Shown one piece after another: positions 36,356 through 48,400 of a stretch of DNA of 64,000 nt. Both the position numbers and the translations under genes were made by a program. Position 1 is the first letter of the stretch. Every line of letters starts with the position of its first letter. The notes under the pieces were generated by a model. It was not told the origin of the DNA. It saw nothing but the letters and a program-made list of their open reading frames with translations, and did not search any database. Source of the stretch: Limnoperna fortunei (Eukaryota; Mollusca; Bivalvia; Mytilida; Modiolidae); assembly GCA_944474755.1 (NCBI GenBank), contig OX104118.1, positions 88,333,860 to 88,397,859 on the forward strand, read 5' to 3'.

Positions 36356-36399
36356 ACGCCTGACGCGCGTTTCGTCTATTCAAGACTCATCAGAGGCGC
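36356..36399 (-). ncRNA. Hammerhead ribozyme, second copy, with compensatory change in stem I
   Basis: On the - strand: stem I GCGCCT, CTGATGA, stem II GTCT/AGAC with loop TGAAT, GAAA, minimal helix III, cleavage triplet GTC, stem I return AGGCGT. The closing pair of stem I is U-A here and A-U in the copy at 2699, so pairing is kept while the bases differ. All core residues are intact. The surrounding retrozyme body is not clearly recognisable, so this is a solo or truncated copy. Confidence 0.85.
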
Positions 36400-36599
36400 T
36401 CTACCCAAAATATTGAAAATGGAAAACACTATATGAATATGAACAACATATAACAATAAAACTAAAATATGCCGAACTGAAACCCAAATTATGACTAAGA
36501 TTAACAGATAAATGTACAAAATGTTATAGGCTGACAGTGCATGACCAAATCTGCAATTTATTATAATTTATTATAGCGTAAGCCCTTTATAAATTGTTA

Positions 36600-36705
36600 G
36601 TTTGAATGATGTTTAACGCCATTTTCAGCAATTTTTTGGCTATATCATGGCGTCCACTTTTTACTGGAGGAGGAAGCAGGCGAACTCGGAGAAAAGTGCT
36701 TGAGA
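36600..36705 (-). mobile_element. tRNA-derived SINE, 3' fragment
   Basis: Contains the tail TATATCATGGCGTCCA and a degraded body, in the same orientation as the copy at 14879. The tRNA head is missing. Confidence 0.65.
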
Positions 36706-36759
36706 GTTTTCCAATTTTCATTCTTATTGTGTGTCAATTTACCGTTTAAAATTATTGAA

Positions 36760-36864
36760 TATTAGAAGAATACTGGAACGTTTAAGCAACTGTTATGAAT
36801 TTGTCCAAGGCTAACTTGATGATAATACATACGTTTAAGCAACTGTTATGAATTTGTCCAAGGC
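36760..36864. repeat. Short direct duplication
   Basis: ACGTTTAAGCAACTGTTATG and AATTTGTCCAAGGC occur twice, about 55 bp apart. Confidence 0.85.
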
Positions 36865-36869
36865 GTTTG

Positions 36870-38240
36870 GCTGTTTACCACACAATTTGAGAGTTCTGAA
36901 ATAGTAGCATATAGTACCGGGGAAATTAGCCTTTACAAGGGGTGCTACCTTGAAGACAGAAACCTTAGCACTAGAAACTTTTCAGATTTTACACAAGGAA
37001 ATTCCTGCATACTAACATGATTGTAGTAATTTAAAGAAACATGCTTATTGTTTGAGAAATGATAATACTGTAAAAAACACTACCATGTATGGAAAAATCG
37101 TTTAAATTTTGTGCATAAAAATTATGCAATGAGTTACCAAATGCTTTATACAGGAAATAATAAGTAATTCGCAAAATTAATAAGTGCTTGTATTGGTCAC
37201 TGAGCAATGTTTGCTCTATTTGTAGTGGTTTTTGCTCTGTACTTCTTTCACACCAGTTCTGCTTCTTTAAAGTCTAGGTTAAAGTTTTAAGCTGTTTTAG
37301 TAATTAGTTATGTCTTACTGCAATATGTAAACAGCTGTTTTCTTTGTATACTTGGTATCTTAAATAACTTTTATAACCTTTTAGTTTGTTATTATATTGA
37401 TTTAATTTGTATTACATATGATTAATTAAACATCCAAACTACAATATATCCCCACTCGTGCCCCCCCCCCCCCCCCTAAAAAAATAAAAACAATACCAAA
37501 TACACATTTACCGTTTTAACAATAAATAAAAGATACATGTTGATCGTAGTGGAATATTAAATTTTATTATAGTTTATTTCCTGCATTTAGATTTGACAAT
37601 TAAAAGAATCAAGTAAAACTAGATACGTTTTTTATCTAATCAAAGTACATTTAAAGGTCACCTCACATAAAAAGTCAAGGTCAAATAGTGTAAACAGGAC
37701 TCTATACACTTACAAACTTTAACATTCTTAGTACACACATTTACTTTGCTTTGCATGTTAAGTCAGAACATTTTTTTGTAAATCATTTCATTAAATTCCA
37801 AAGAATTCTTGTTTACTCCGGACCTGGTTATAATAATTATTTGCTGTGTATTATATATACTACACCCATTTCTACATTAACCTTTTATCGGTAAAATATA
37901 TTTGCATATTTATTTAAAGGGGGGCAATTCTTTTGATTAGATTAACATTTTGATTAGATATCTTCTGATTTACTAAAATTATATATGAATTATGACTATT
38001 TGTTTACATGCTTACACACACATACACAACTATATATGTTTTAGTGACATAATTGATTTGTATATTTATGTTCTTGAGAAGAATGATTTGTGTAAAAGTG
38101 TTGTTATTAAAGGACATTTAACAGTTTAGATTTACTGTTCTTGCATTTTTACATTGCTATTTAAAAAAACAGGAAATGCAAAAACGATATTATAATGTAA
38201 TAAGAAATTACACATGTATTACACAAGCGTAGTACATATT
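36870..38240. other. AT-rich gene-free stretch
   Basis: No gene recognised. A run of about 18-20 C lies near 37460-37478. Confidence 0.5.
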
Positions 38241-38246
38241 AAAACT

Positions 38247-38560
38247 TAAGTACCTTTGATGACATTTTATTAGTAACCATTGGGTCGATGGCTCTGTTAG
38301 TCCCCGAGGACACTACCAACAAGTAATCACACTGGATAATTATCATTGATTCTTTGAAGTGTCATTGTATAAATCTAAAGCGTAAACATTTGTATTTGCT
38401 AAAACATTTTGGAATTTTCATGGTAAAAGCCTCTCACAATCTTTTTTTTTATTTTTTGAGTTTAAAATATTTTTGGGGTTTGAAACTAACTGACGAGTCT
38501 TGTAAAGATAAAACGCTTGTCTGGCGTAGTAAATATGACCGAATATATTTGTTAACTTAG
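38247..38560 (+). mobile_element. Decayed retrozyme-like element
   Basis: Matches the monomer at 2341-2790 in order: ACCTTTGATGACATTTTATT, CATTGGGTCGATGGCTCTG, TCCCCGAGGACACTACC, then the hammerhead region and TTTGTTAACTTAG. The ribozyme relic at 38484-38527 has CTGACGA, which is tolerated. Its GAAA is AAAA and its stem I strand no longer pairs, so it should be inactive. Two of the changes fall at a former CG (now TA), as expected from CpG decay. Confidence 0.72.
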
Positions 38561-38952
38561 TACAAAGTGAAGACACTTTTTCCACATTCCAATCCAGTTT
38601 TATCCAAGCGAAGTACACAAATTTTTGAAAACCTGCTATAACTGTTTTTCTTCTTAGCATTATTGTAGCAAACAATCATGATTTCATGAACTTAACACTT
38701 TATAAAATCTTTCTAGTTTACAACTTTACCTAAAACTGATTATTGTAGTTTTGCTATCGAGATAAGTTTTGAATGGTCGAAAGAAAACATACCGTACTAA
38801 ATTCAGACACGGCATACAGATATCATTGATTATTTTTCAATTGTATTTCTGGATAAATTAAAAAATGTTGTCTTCCAGAGAACAGCGAGAACTTGGCAAA
38901 TGATAGCGACATAAAGTTATTATTTGTATATTTAGGAGTTGTATGCTGTAAA

Positions 38953-39512
38953 CATAGTGCTGGTAAGTCACTGTTCACAAAACAGTAATTCACATTAAAC
39001 AGTGATCAGCATGGTTACATCACATAGTGCTGGCAAGTCACTGTTCACAAAACAGTAATTCACATTAAACAGTGATCAGCATGGTTACATCACATAGTGC
39101 TGGCAAGTCACTGTTCACAAACAGTAATTCACATTAAACAGTGATCAGCATGGTTACATCACATAGTGCTGGCAAGTCACTGTTCACAAAACAGTAATTC
39201 ACATTAAACAATGATCAGCATGGTTACATCACATAGTGCTGGTAAGTCACTGTTCACAAAACAGTAATTCACATTAAACAGTGATCAGCATGGTTACATC
39301 ACATAGTGCTGGCAAGTCACTGTTCACAAAACAGTAATTCACATTAAACAATGATCAGCATGGTTACATCACATAGTGCTGGCAAGTCGCTGTTCACAAA
39401 ACAGTAATTCACATTAAACAGTGATCAGCATGGTTACATCACATAGTGCTGGCAAGTCACTGTTCACAAAACAGTAATTCACATTAAACAGTGATCAGCA
39501 TGGTTACATCAA
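38953..39512. repeat. 70-bp tandem repeat, eight units
   Basis: Units carry CATAGTGCTGGCAAGTCACT and GTGATCAGCATGGTTACATC. They are nearly identical, differing only at a T/C, a G/A, and one A deletion. Low divergence suggests recent expansion. Confidence 0.97.
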
Positions 39513-39514
39513 AC

Positions 39515-41860
39515 GAAAACGTGATTATGCATACCAAGAGTGAGTCAAATACTATGCCATAGGCGTGTCTACTCATCAATGGCGCGTCTACTCATCAGAT
39601 GCGCTAAATGCCACAGGTGCGTCTATTCATTAGTAGCGGTAAAACTAATACAGAAGATACAAAAGAGTGTTTATTGCTTAAACTCCAACAATTTAATCTT
39701 GTTTTATCGCGCAAAATTAAATTCAATCTAGTGTACAACACTATCAATATTTTAAATTTTGTATGTAAACACTTTAATAAATACCGTATTACGATAATAT
39801 TCATGTTGGAACACTATGCAAAAATTATTGACGACAGCAAATATTTAACATAAAATGCCGAAAATTATAAACAGTTGATCCTGATTTAAATTAGAAAAAA
39901 TATATCATAATATCCCTATACCTTTCCATTTTGAATACAGATTTTTAAATGCCACTTGACATGCGGATCATGTTAGTCGGTCTGTTTCCTTCCAGCACAT
40001 ATTACAAAATATATTTATTACAACGTTACAGCCATGATGTATCCAGGAATACTTGTTTCTATGTATATGCTTGCTCACATTAATATTAGGTTTTGTTTCC
40101 CAATTTAAAATAAGTAATGTTTGAACGGTGTTACAATCAAGGTCAAGTGAAAACAAGTCATTATACACTGTTATTATAATGTTTATTTTTTACGTAATAA
40201 TGATAGATCTTTAACATGATGAAGCACCAATAAATAAAAAAGAGCATAAATATTACATCATTAACAGAGAAATGCTTTCAAAAACTAGTAAAACTGCATT
40301 CTGACATAAGCATTTTGTTAAATCTGAGATGTACGAATGTACGATGGTTTATATTTCAAACATTATATTTACTTCAATTAGAGTTTTGCAAATGCTTAAT
40401 ATATATCTAATATAACACCACATTTTACTGAAAAAAGAAACAACCAATTTCAATATAGTCAAAAATCATTATTTAACCCAAAGACATATGAAACATATAT
40501 GTCGCAGCTTAACCCCAAAAATATTTGAGGGAATCACAAAATGAGCACTGTTTGTTAAATGAAGCCAAGAGACGTATCGGACATATGCATCAGAAAACAT
40601 TTATGGATATGTCATTCAGAAAATGTAGTTAAATTATCAGCCCTAAATAGCATGTTTGTGTAAAGTGGGAAGTAGTCGATTTTGTCGGGTATCCACAATT
40701 TAGAGGGTATTTGTTGAATGTCATCACTAAAGTTCCACAGGTAATATTATTGCTATACTAAAAAGTCGCGCTATTTTGAATTTATACTTTTATATCCGAA
40801 CCAAAAATGTGACCAAAGGACTTCGAATGGGACAAGCATAAAATGTCATTGAAACAAAGTAATGCATTGTTTTAAATAATAGAACAGAACCTCAGCTGTA
40901 AAAAATACATATATGAATAATAATTACACATGTTTCAAAATAATATATTTGTTGGTTTTATTGGATATTCTTGTCAATACATTTTTATTTATGGAAGAAC
41001 TTTTCTTCAGTATTTATTATTGAAAATTTAGTTTGAGAACGCATTCTTTTTTCTATGTGGAATGAACAAAATCATTTAGTAGAAATATTTATCTTATATC
41101 AAGTAAAGTTGACACAGTATTTTTATACAATTAAAATATGAAGTTTTACATAAAAATTTGTAGGATACCAAATACTCATAGTTCATGTTAAAATCTAAGC
41201 ATGGAAGATTTATCATTGTTGAAGTCTTTTCCTAGTGACTCTTATATATTTTATCATTTCGAAAGAACTGCTGTAAATTCATATTGAAATGCCTCTTGTG
41301 TATATTCAAAAAAATTTATAGAATCTAAAAGCAGACCTTTAAATTTATAAGCATTTTGAGACTGTTTGATAGAATGTTGGTATAACAATCAATATGAACT
41401 GAAAGTCATTCTACTTAAATTATTCTCACAAAGTATTTCCATAGATTTACACATCTACTTTACAGGATAGATGATAGATGCGTTACAAAGGAGTTTTTTT
41501 TTATTGTTATCGAATTGTAGCATGTGTCAGTCATAAACCTTGGCGAGTTTAGCAACAAAAAAAATTGAATTACAACAGAAAACAATTAATGAGTGTGTTT
41601 TGAACACACAGGTTGTCCATATGGCAATATATACTATTTACATGATGGCAGTCATATGTACAGACATTAACAACAACAGATATTTTACATTTGTAACATG
41701 GACCAAGAAAACATGAGAAAAGTGGCATATGATCGGTTAACGTAGTATGTTATAGTTAAATTACAATTAGAAGGTCTTCAACCAAAAAAGTAAAATAACT
41801 AGAATATCAGAACATATTTTTCTTTAATAATTTTTTATGCGTGAATCAATGGCCATTTTA
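39515..41860. other. AT-rich stretch downstream of AHR
   Basis: No gene recognised in about 2.3 kb. The distal part of the AHR 3' UTR may extend into it on the - strand; an AATAAA on that strand lies near 41500, but it cannot be called the used site. Confidence 0.45.
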
Positions 41861-41867
41861 CTGATTA

Positions 41868-42115
41868 TAAAGATATTGGTGTGGCATGTTTTAAAGATAT
41901 CTGTGTGGCATGATGATACACAACTGTGTATTATAAAGATATCTATGTGGCATTATGATACAGAACTGTGTATTATAAACGATATCTGTGTGGCATGATG
42001 ATACACAACTGTGTGTATTTTCAAGATATCTGTTTGGCGTCAAGATACACAACTGTGTGTATTATCAAGATATCTGTGTGGCATCATGATACACAAACTT
42101 TGTGTATTATATACA
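41868..42115. repeat. 42-bp tandem repeat, about five to six units, in the AHR 3' region
   Basis: Units contain AAGATATCTGTGTGGCATGA and TACACAACTGTGTATTAT. It begins about 120 bp beyond the AHR stop, so it probably lies in the 3' UTR. Confidence 0.92.
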
Positions 42116-42236
42116 GTGAGGACTACATGTAATAACTAACAGCACTTGTGTAGTACGGGACTTTTAGTTTGGCAAATAAATCAATCATTTTGAGTATTTT
42201 ACTATTGTTTATCAGGTATCACATTCTATTTTGACT

Positions 42237-42444
42237 TCATTGAATCGTCACTTTTGAGATATGTGCCATAGTGTCTGATATTAATCCCCTTGATTTCTGA
42301 TGACAGGAATAGAGGTCGCTATGCATTGTCCAGTCTTTTGGATCTCCGTATGATGAGTGTGTTGTGGGATATTGTACCCATGGAGATGTCTTGACAACAG
42401 GAACAGGGATACCACCTCCAACTAAAGGCTGTTTCTCACACGAT
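42237..42444 (-). CDS. AHR last coding exon
   Basis: The acceptor TTGTAG precedes 42444. The exon completes a split arginine codon and encodes 68 residues ending HISKVTIQ and TGA (42237-42239). It contains the proline- and tryptophan-bearing segment VKTSPWVQYPTTHSSYGDPK. No recognised domain. The frame is fixed by the donor AAT AG of the previous exon. Confidence 0.85.
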
Positions 42445-45400
42445 CTACAAATATTTGAGAGAACATTGTGTTAATTTTTAAAGGCACTATATTTACTTGT
42501 ATTTTTTTAGTGTAGCAGCGTTCCCACTATGACGTTACACCCAAGGCCATCATATGATTACCCCATTAGAGAGAATGAGCACCCAGGATGACCTTATAGC
42601 AATGAACCAGATATACTTACTTGTTAAGGAGTAACAATTACCCAATACGAATTAATACAAAGACAATAATTGCTATCAGAAGGTAACAAGCACAAATAAT
42701 GACTTAAAACCAAAGACCAACATATGCTTACCTATTAGGAGGTGATCGGTCCATCAGGTGTATGGGTGTGTGTATCACTGAGGCAGGTGTTGCCCCAGTG
42801 ACTGGACTACTTGTTGTCAACATTCCGCCATCAGATTTTCCCAGATTTTGTTTAGGACTACAACTACGATCTGAGCGAGGTGTCGAGTTTGGACTGGAAT
42901 TTTTTAAACACGGATTCCAAGATGAGCCCGGACTACTTATCACATTTCCACGACCGGAATTATTATAATGTCCATTCACTTGGTCTGAATTCCGAGAATT
43001 TTGTATTGATCTTGGACTAGTATTATTTTTAATCACTGAATTATGTTGTAAAGGAATTGTCAGTCCTTGATTGTTTGGAGTCAGGTCTGACGTAGAACAT
43101 ATCACTTTAGTCTCTTTGGCCATGCCCTGTCCATGAACAATTTCTGGTTTAATCAGTGATGACGAGGAATACCCCGTTCCATGACCAATGTCTACACCAT
43201 TTACATAACCTGCACTACTATACATGGATGAAGACCGTAAATCTACGGGTTCCAAGTTGCCGTTTATTCTTGGCTGAAGTCTATCACTGCCATACTCATA
43301 TGCATATTTTCTGAAATCGTTGTCAAGTCTAGAAAAGTCATCTGTGTAATGTACTTTTTTGGCAAGTTCTAGTCCATAGCTGTCAAAACCGTATCCATAT
43401 TTACCGGCAGAAGTCATCAAATCAGGGTACCCATTACCATGGTAACCTAACGTATGTTGATATTGTCTTCTGTCCAAATAATAACCATTAGCATAACTAT
43501 GTTTCTCTGCTTCGGTCAAACCGTACGTATCTGTGGCAGGGTACACTGGCCCAGGAAAGCCAGGATAGCCATGTGGACGGTAAACATCTGGTTCTATTCC
43601 AAAATTATTTGGTGGATATGGATACAAAATTTCTGGTTTAAAGTCACTGCCTTCAAAGTTTCCGTACTGAGGATAATTACCATTAAATCCGTTTATTCCA
43701 ATATCTCGACAACCCGGTTTACGCTTCCGTCCTGGAGACTGCAAATAGTCCCTTGTGGCATTTTTCTGTTTCTTTTGTTTACCGTTCTTTATTTTTGATA
43801 TCATTTCATCGTTGGGAAAATCAAAACCAGAACAGACGTCCAAGTCCAACAATGGATATGGAAGCTTGAACTCATTGCCTCTCTTATGGAACAAGTCTTG
43901 TCCTTCGTCTTCCCTACATAACACATAGAACGGTAGAATTAGTTTTTATTGATAGTTTTACTTACTATAAACAGACTTCACTTAACTATATAACACTAAG
44001 TAAGATTTCTTGTTCTATGCTATCTGTTGAAAAATGAACAGAGGAACAAAATAATACATGTAACCACTTAATTCTAAACCAACATTTTGTCAGCTAAAAA
44101 AACCAATGGAAACCGGTCGAACAACAAGAGCTGAAAGTCCAGAGACAATTACAAATCCGGCAAACATATGCAAAAACCAAAAGCACAAAAACAGAAAGTG
44201 AGTAAGTAATCCTAACCAATAGAAACTACACAGATAGCGTTTCACAATTAGGTCATTTTACAAATCTTAATTTTACACCTTTATTTTGGCTGTTACATTA
44301 ATTACAGTCATATTCACAACTGCCAGCTTGGCTCAGCTGTAAAGACAATTTGTTATCTCTGTTGACGAGTCGCGTGTAAATTCACCGATTCTCCTCAAAT
44401 GTTGCAATTCACTGATGATATCTTAATTTTAAGATTTTGGAACCAATCAAAATTGGCATAAACCCGCTTATGTCTATTTTGAATAATAACATTTTTTAGC
44501 AGTGGTTAACTGAACTTTATCATTATATTACACAATACAACTGTTCAGAAATGCAATAAATGTAAATTGCAGTTCCTAGTGTAAGGACAATAAGTTCTTT
44601 ATTTGCTCATACTGATTTGACCAAATTACAATCATGATATGATACAGACTTACTCCAGTTTTCCTGCCGAAGGTCGGGTGTTATTTCCGTGCACTCCGGC
44701 TTCCTCCCCCACTAAAAACTGGACGTCGTAATATAGCTAAACAAGCAAACAAACAGACTTGGATGTAACAAAATTAAGCTGTTAGTTTGCTACAATTTCT
44801 TGTGTAATCTTGGAATCGTTCTGAGCACTACTTGTTTTATACTTACGTTAGTTGTCTATGTGTACAGATGACAAAGTCAGGCTTGCTGTTTTTATAAATA
44901 ACTTTACAGCTGGATTGAAGCCAGATCCATCGAAATTCTTTAGTAAGCCATCTGTAAGCTATTAGCCCAGAACTTCCTGTCTTTATTACTGAAATGATAG
45001 TGGATAGTTCAGCATATAATTAAAGACAATGAATTGTGATCATGCTATATCATTATGTCATAATGGATTCCTGTAAATCTAACTACAATCAACAGGAAAC
45101 AATGATTGAATTAGGTCAGTTCCAGAATCTGCAAAAAGTCCATAATAATAATGCTATTGCACTTTTAGTGGATATCAGATATACATTTATACGACAAAGG
45201 GACGAATAAATATTTGTTATGGTCATACATGCACGGATATTTGGGTTTTATCAACTTTCTCTTATGTTATTGCGAGTTTATTTTGTTGTGTTACAGATTC
45301 TATAGGGAGGTATTTCACTGTCACCTTTGTGATTGTAAACTCACATCTCCTTACATTTTTATACTATTCAGGTCATTTTGGGACATATTTATGTTGTTTT

Positions 45401-48400
45401 GAAGGGAATAGGTAGTCCAATCAAACTACATTTAGTCCAGTTTGTAATTGGCGGTTTACTGTGGTCACTTACATTCTTGGTGAGCCGCTGAGAAGTAATT
45501 AAGGTCATCAGGATGAACCAAATCATAACCAGATTTTGTGGCCAACTCTCTGTCAGAAAAGCCAAACATCATTTTTCCTCTGTCAAAAGAATAATAAGTC
45601 GAAAATGATTACCTTTAATTAAATATCATAACATCATCATACTACAAAATACAATTGTTATTAGCAAAGAAAGTTGTGTTAATTGTAAAATGTTATTTAA
45701 TCTTTTTTGTAACTTACCAACGCCTTGATGTGACAGGAAACAGTTTTGCTCGCTCAATTACATATCATATTGGCTCGTATGAAATCAATAAACAAATGCA
45801 GTAATTTTTTTGGGGTTACATATACTCGTAAAAATTTCATCCCTGTTCAACAAATATTATTTGCTACACATGAATAAAGCTCTGACAACTTTTTTCATTA
45901 GTGACAAATTCTGATTGATGAAATCAAACAAAAAAACCCATGAAAATAACTGCAAATGTTGTCATAGATTATAAAATTAATTTTATTTATATATTAAACT
46001 CCAAAACAGAACACGACTAACAAAGAACTTTCAACAAGACATGATACTAACCGCTGTTCAGCAATATCATGAAATAAAAACAAAGAAAAAGAATAGTATT
46101 ACATTTGGCTGTTATCTGATAACAAACATTTGATTTCAATTGATGTAAAAACAGATAACTTGTAGAATTGAGGAACATGACCGCCGGATAGGAGATAACT
46201 ATAAAAAAACATGGCTGCCGGATATGCCTGGAATATTTGTGGTTCAGCATGTACAGCGCTCAAGTTCCTGTGGTCATTACATAATACTCAAACTTGTCAC
46301 AGTCTTTCGATCTGGTATTGTGATCAAATAAACTCGCAATACTCAACTGTCCTCTTTCTGTCATGTTCGATTTCTTTCTTTTTTTTAATTACTGAGGTAA
46401 ATACAATGAAGTCAAAGATACGAACACGGTTTGATGCTGAAGAGCTTTTACGTTCCAAATTCTAAAAGTTATACCAAATCCCTCTAAGACATTTCCTTTA
46501 TGTAAATTATTTCCTACCTTTTGTAGCCAATTACAATATAACATCTTTAAAGTATTAGTTTAAAATAAAACTTGTTGGAAAGAATACGTTTTTCTCCTAG
46601 TATTATTTATACAACAGACCATTTTATAATTACATGAGACTTGAAAAAAAAACCAGATGTTAATACACTAGTTAGTTTAACAGCCGTAAATGGAGAAAAC
46701 CCTACTCCTCACCCACACTTTGTATTTCTGTGAAGTCATTCTTTGTCATTGTATATCTGAGAAGGTCAGAGTAGATTACAGAATACCAATAAATTATCAT
46801 GCTTTATCTTAGGTTGTAATACTATACACCTATCATGACAACGTCAGGACAGTTAGGACAGTTAAGTATCCATGTCACTGTCCGTGGGAAAAATAGAGGC
46901 TTCTTGTGAATGAAGAAAAAACAATATGATATGATTTTTACGACTTAAGAAATCAATTAATTATTTCTAAAGGTAGGCAATGCTGTCGCACGGATCAAGT
47001 TTAAAAAAATATATAAGGACATAAATTTTACTAATAAGGCAACATTTTTTGTAAAACAATATTTGGATGAATACATATTTGTACAGTAAAGACAGCAATT
47101 GTTTACATGAAAGTGACAGATCTGCAACCTTGTACTTATATATTAAAATCCGTAACATATATACGACTGAAACTTTATCTGATAATAAACGTGCAATCTT
47201 ATCCAAAACTTGTAGGAACATTGCGTACTTTTCAATAACAATTTGACAGGTCTTATCTTATATTAACAGTAAATGATAAAGACTTAACTTTTATCAGGGA
47301 AACCAAATCAATTTAAGGATTACATATCAGTATTAATTTGTATACAGTTTAAAAATGTTATATAAAATCTTAAAAAAGCTTTTTGACATTTTGTTTCATG
47401 CTGCGACATGGATGTTACACGAAACACAATACAACGTCTCAAATTTAGCAATATGTCACATTTATAACAGACATCTTTATTAAAAGCATAATACAATTTT
47501 AAAAGACAGACTCAACAATCGCAACCCGAAGTCATCATTTGTGGAGCAAATAGCGTGACCGTGGACAATTTGAACTACTAATTATTACATTTATACGTTA
47601 CGACAACAAGGACTGTTACACCACGAGAATGATAGCAACTCGGTAATTAAGTCAATTGGAGATTTATGATTCTGAGTAACAGGATCACTCTGGTCTGTAA
47701 CACATAGGTATTTATCTATAAGTCCTTTTAACAATAGATTACCTACCCTCTTATAACAAAACGAACCTTTTAATATCTAACTGAATGAATATTATTGTTA
47801 AGTCTGCAATATATCTTAATTAAGTGAATATAGATGTAACAGAAGTTAGTGACAAACACAATACCGCGAACACAAGTCAGTATACAAACAGTAACCAACT
47901 TTAAACATTAATAAGTCTTGTATGTTTTTTCTTATCAAACTCGATTAAAGGTCCTAAAACATTTCTACATTCTAAAGAGGACATGTTTGTAGTCTAACTT
48001 CTAGAATAGCTCAGACGACTCGACAAAAGACATATTTTGTATTCCACATCAATTTAAGTCGAACAAAATAGTAAAGAAGATATCAATATTTGTATTCTAA
48101 CTCCAAAAAAATCTCGGAAGACTTCTAAAGAAGACAAATGTGTGTTCTACCCAAATTTAAGTCTCCTAGAAGATGTCGGATTAGTAAAGAAGATATATTT
48201 GTATTCTACCTAAACAAGTCTCATAGAAAAGTTCCGAGACTAGTAAAGAAGACATTTTTACTCTACCTCAATTCAGAGAACAGGTTTTTGATAACTTAGT
48301 GCATATGTATTCTACTTTAACTAAAATCTCATAGAAAAGGACAGACTACAAACATTACGTTGAATTTTACCTTCACTCAAATCACTCAGCTGAATGGTAC

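Noticed and set aside
43454..43798. A + strand reading frame of 114 codons
   Set aside because: It is the shadow of the AHR C-terminal exon on the opposite strand.
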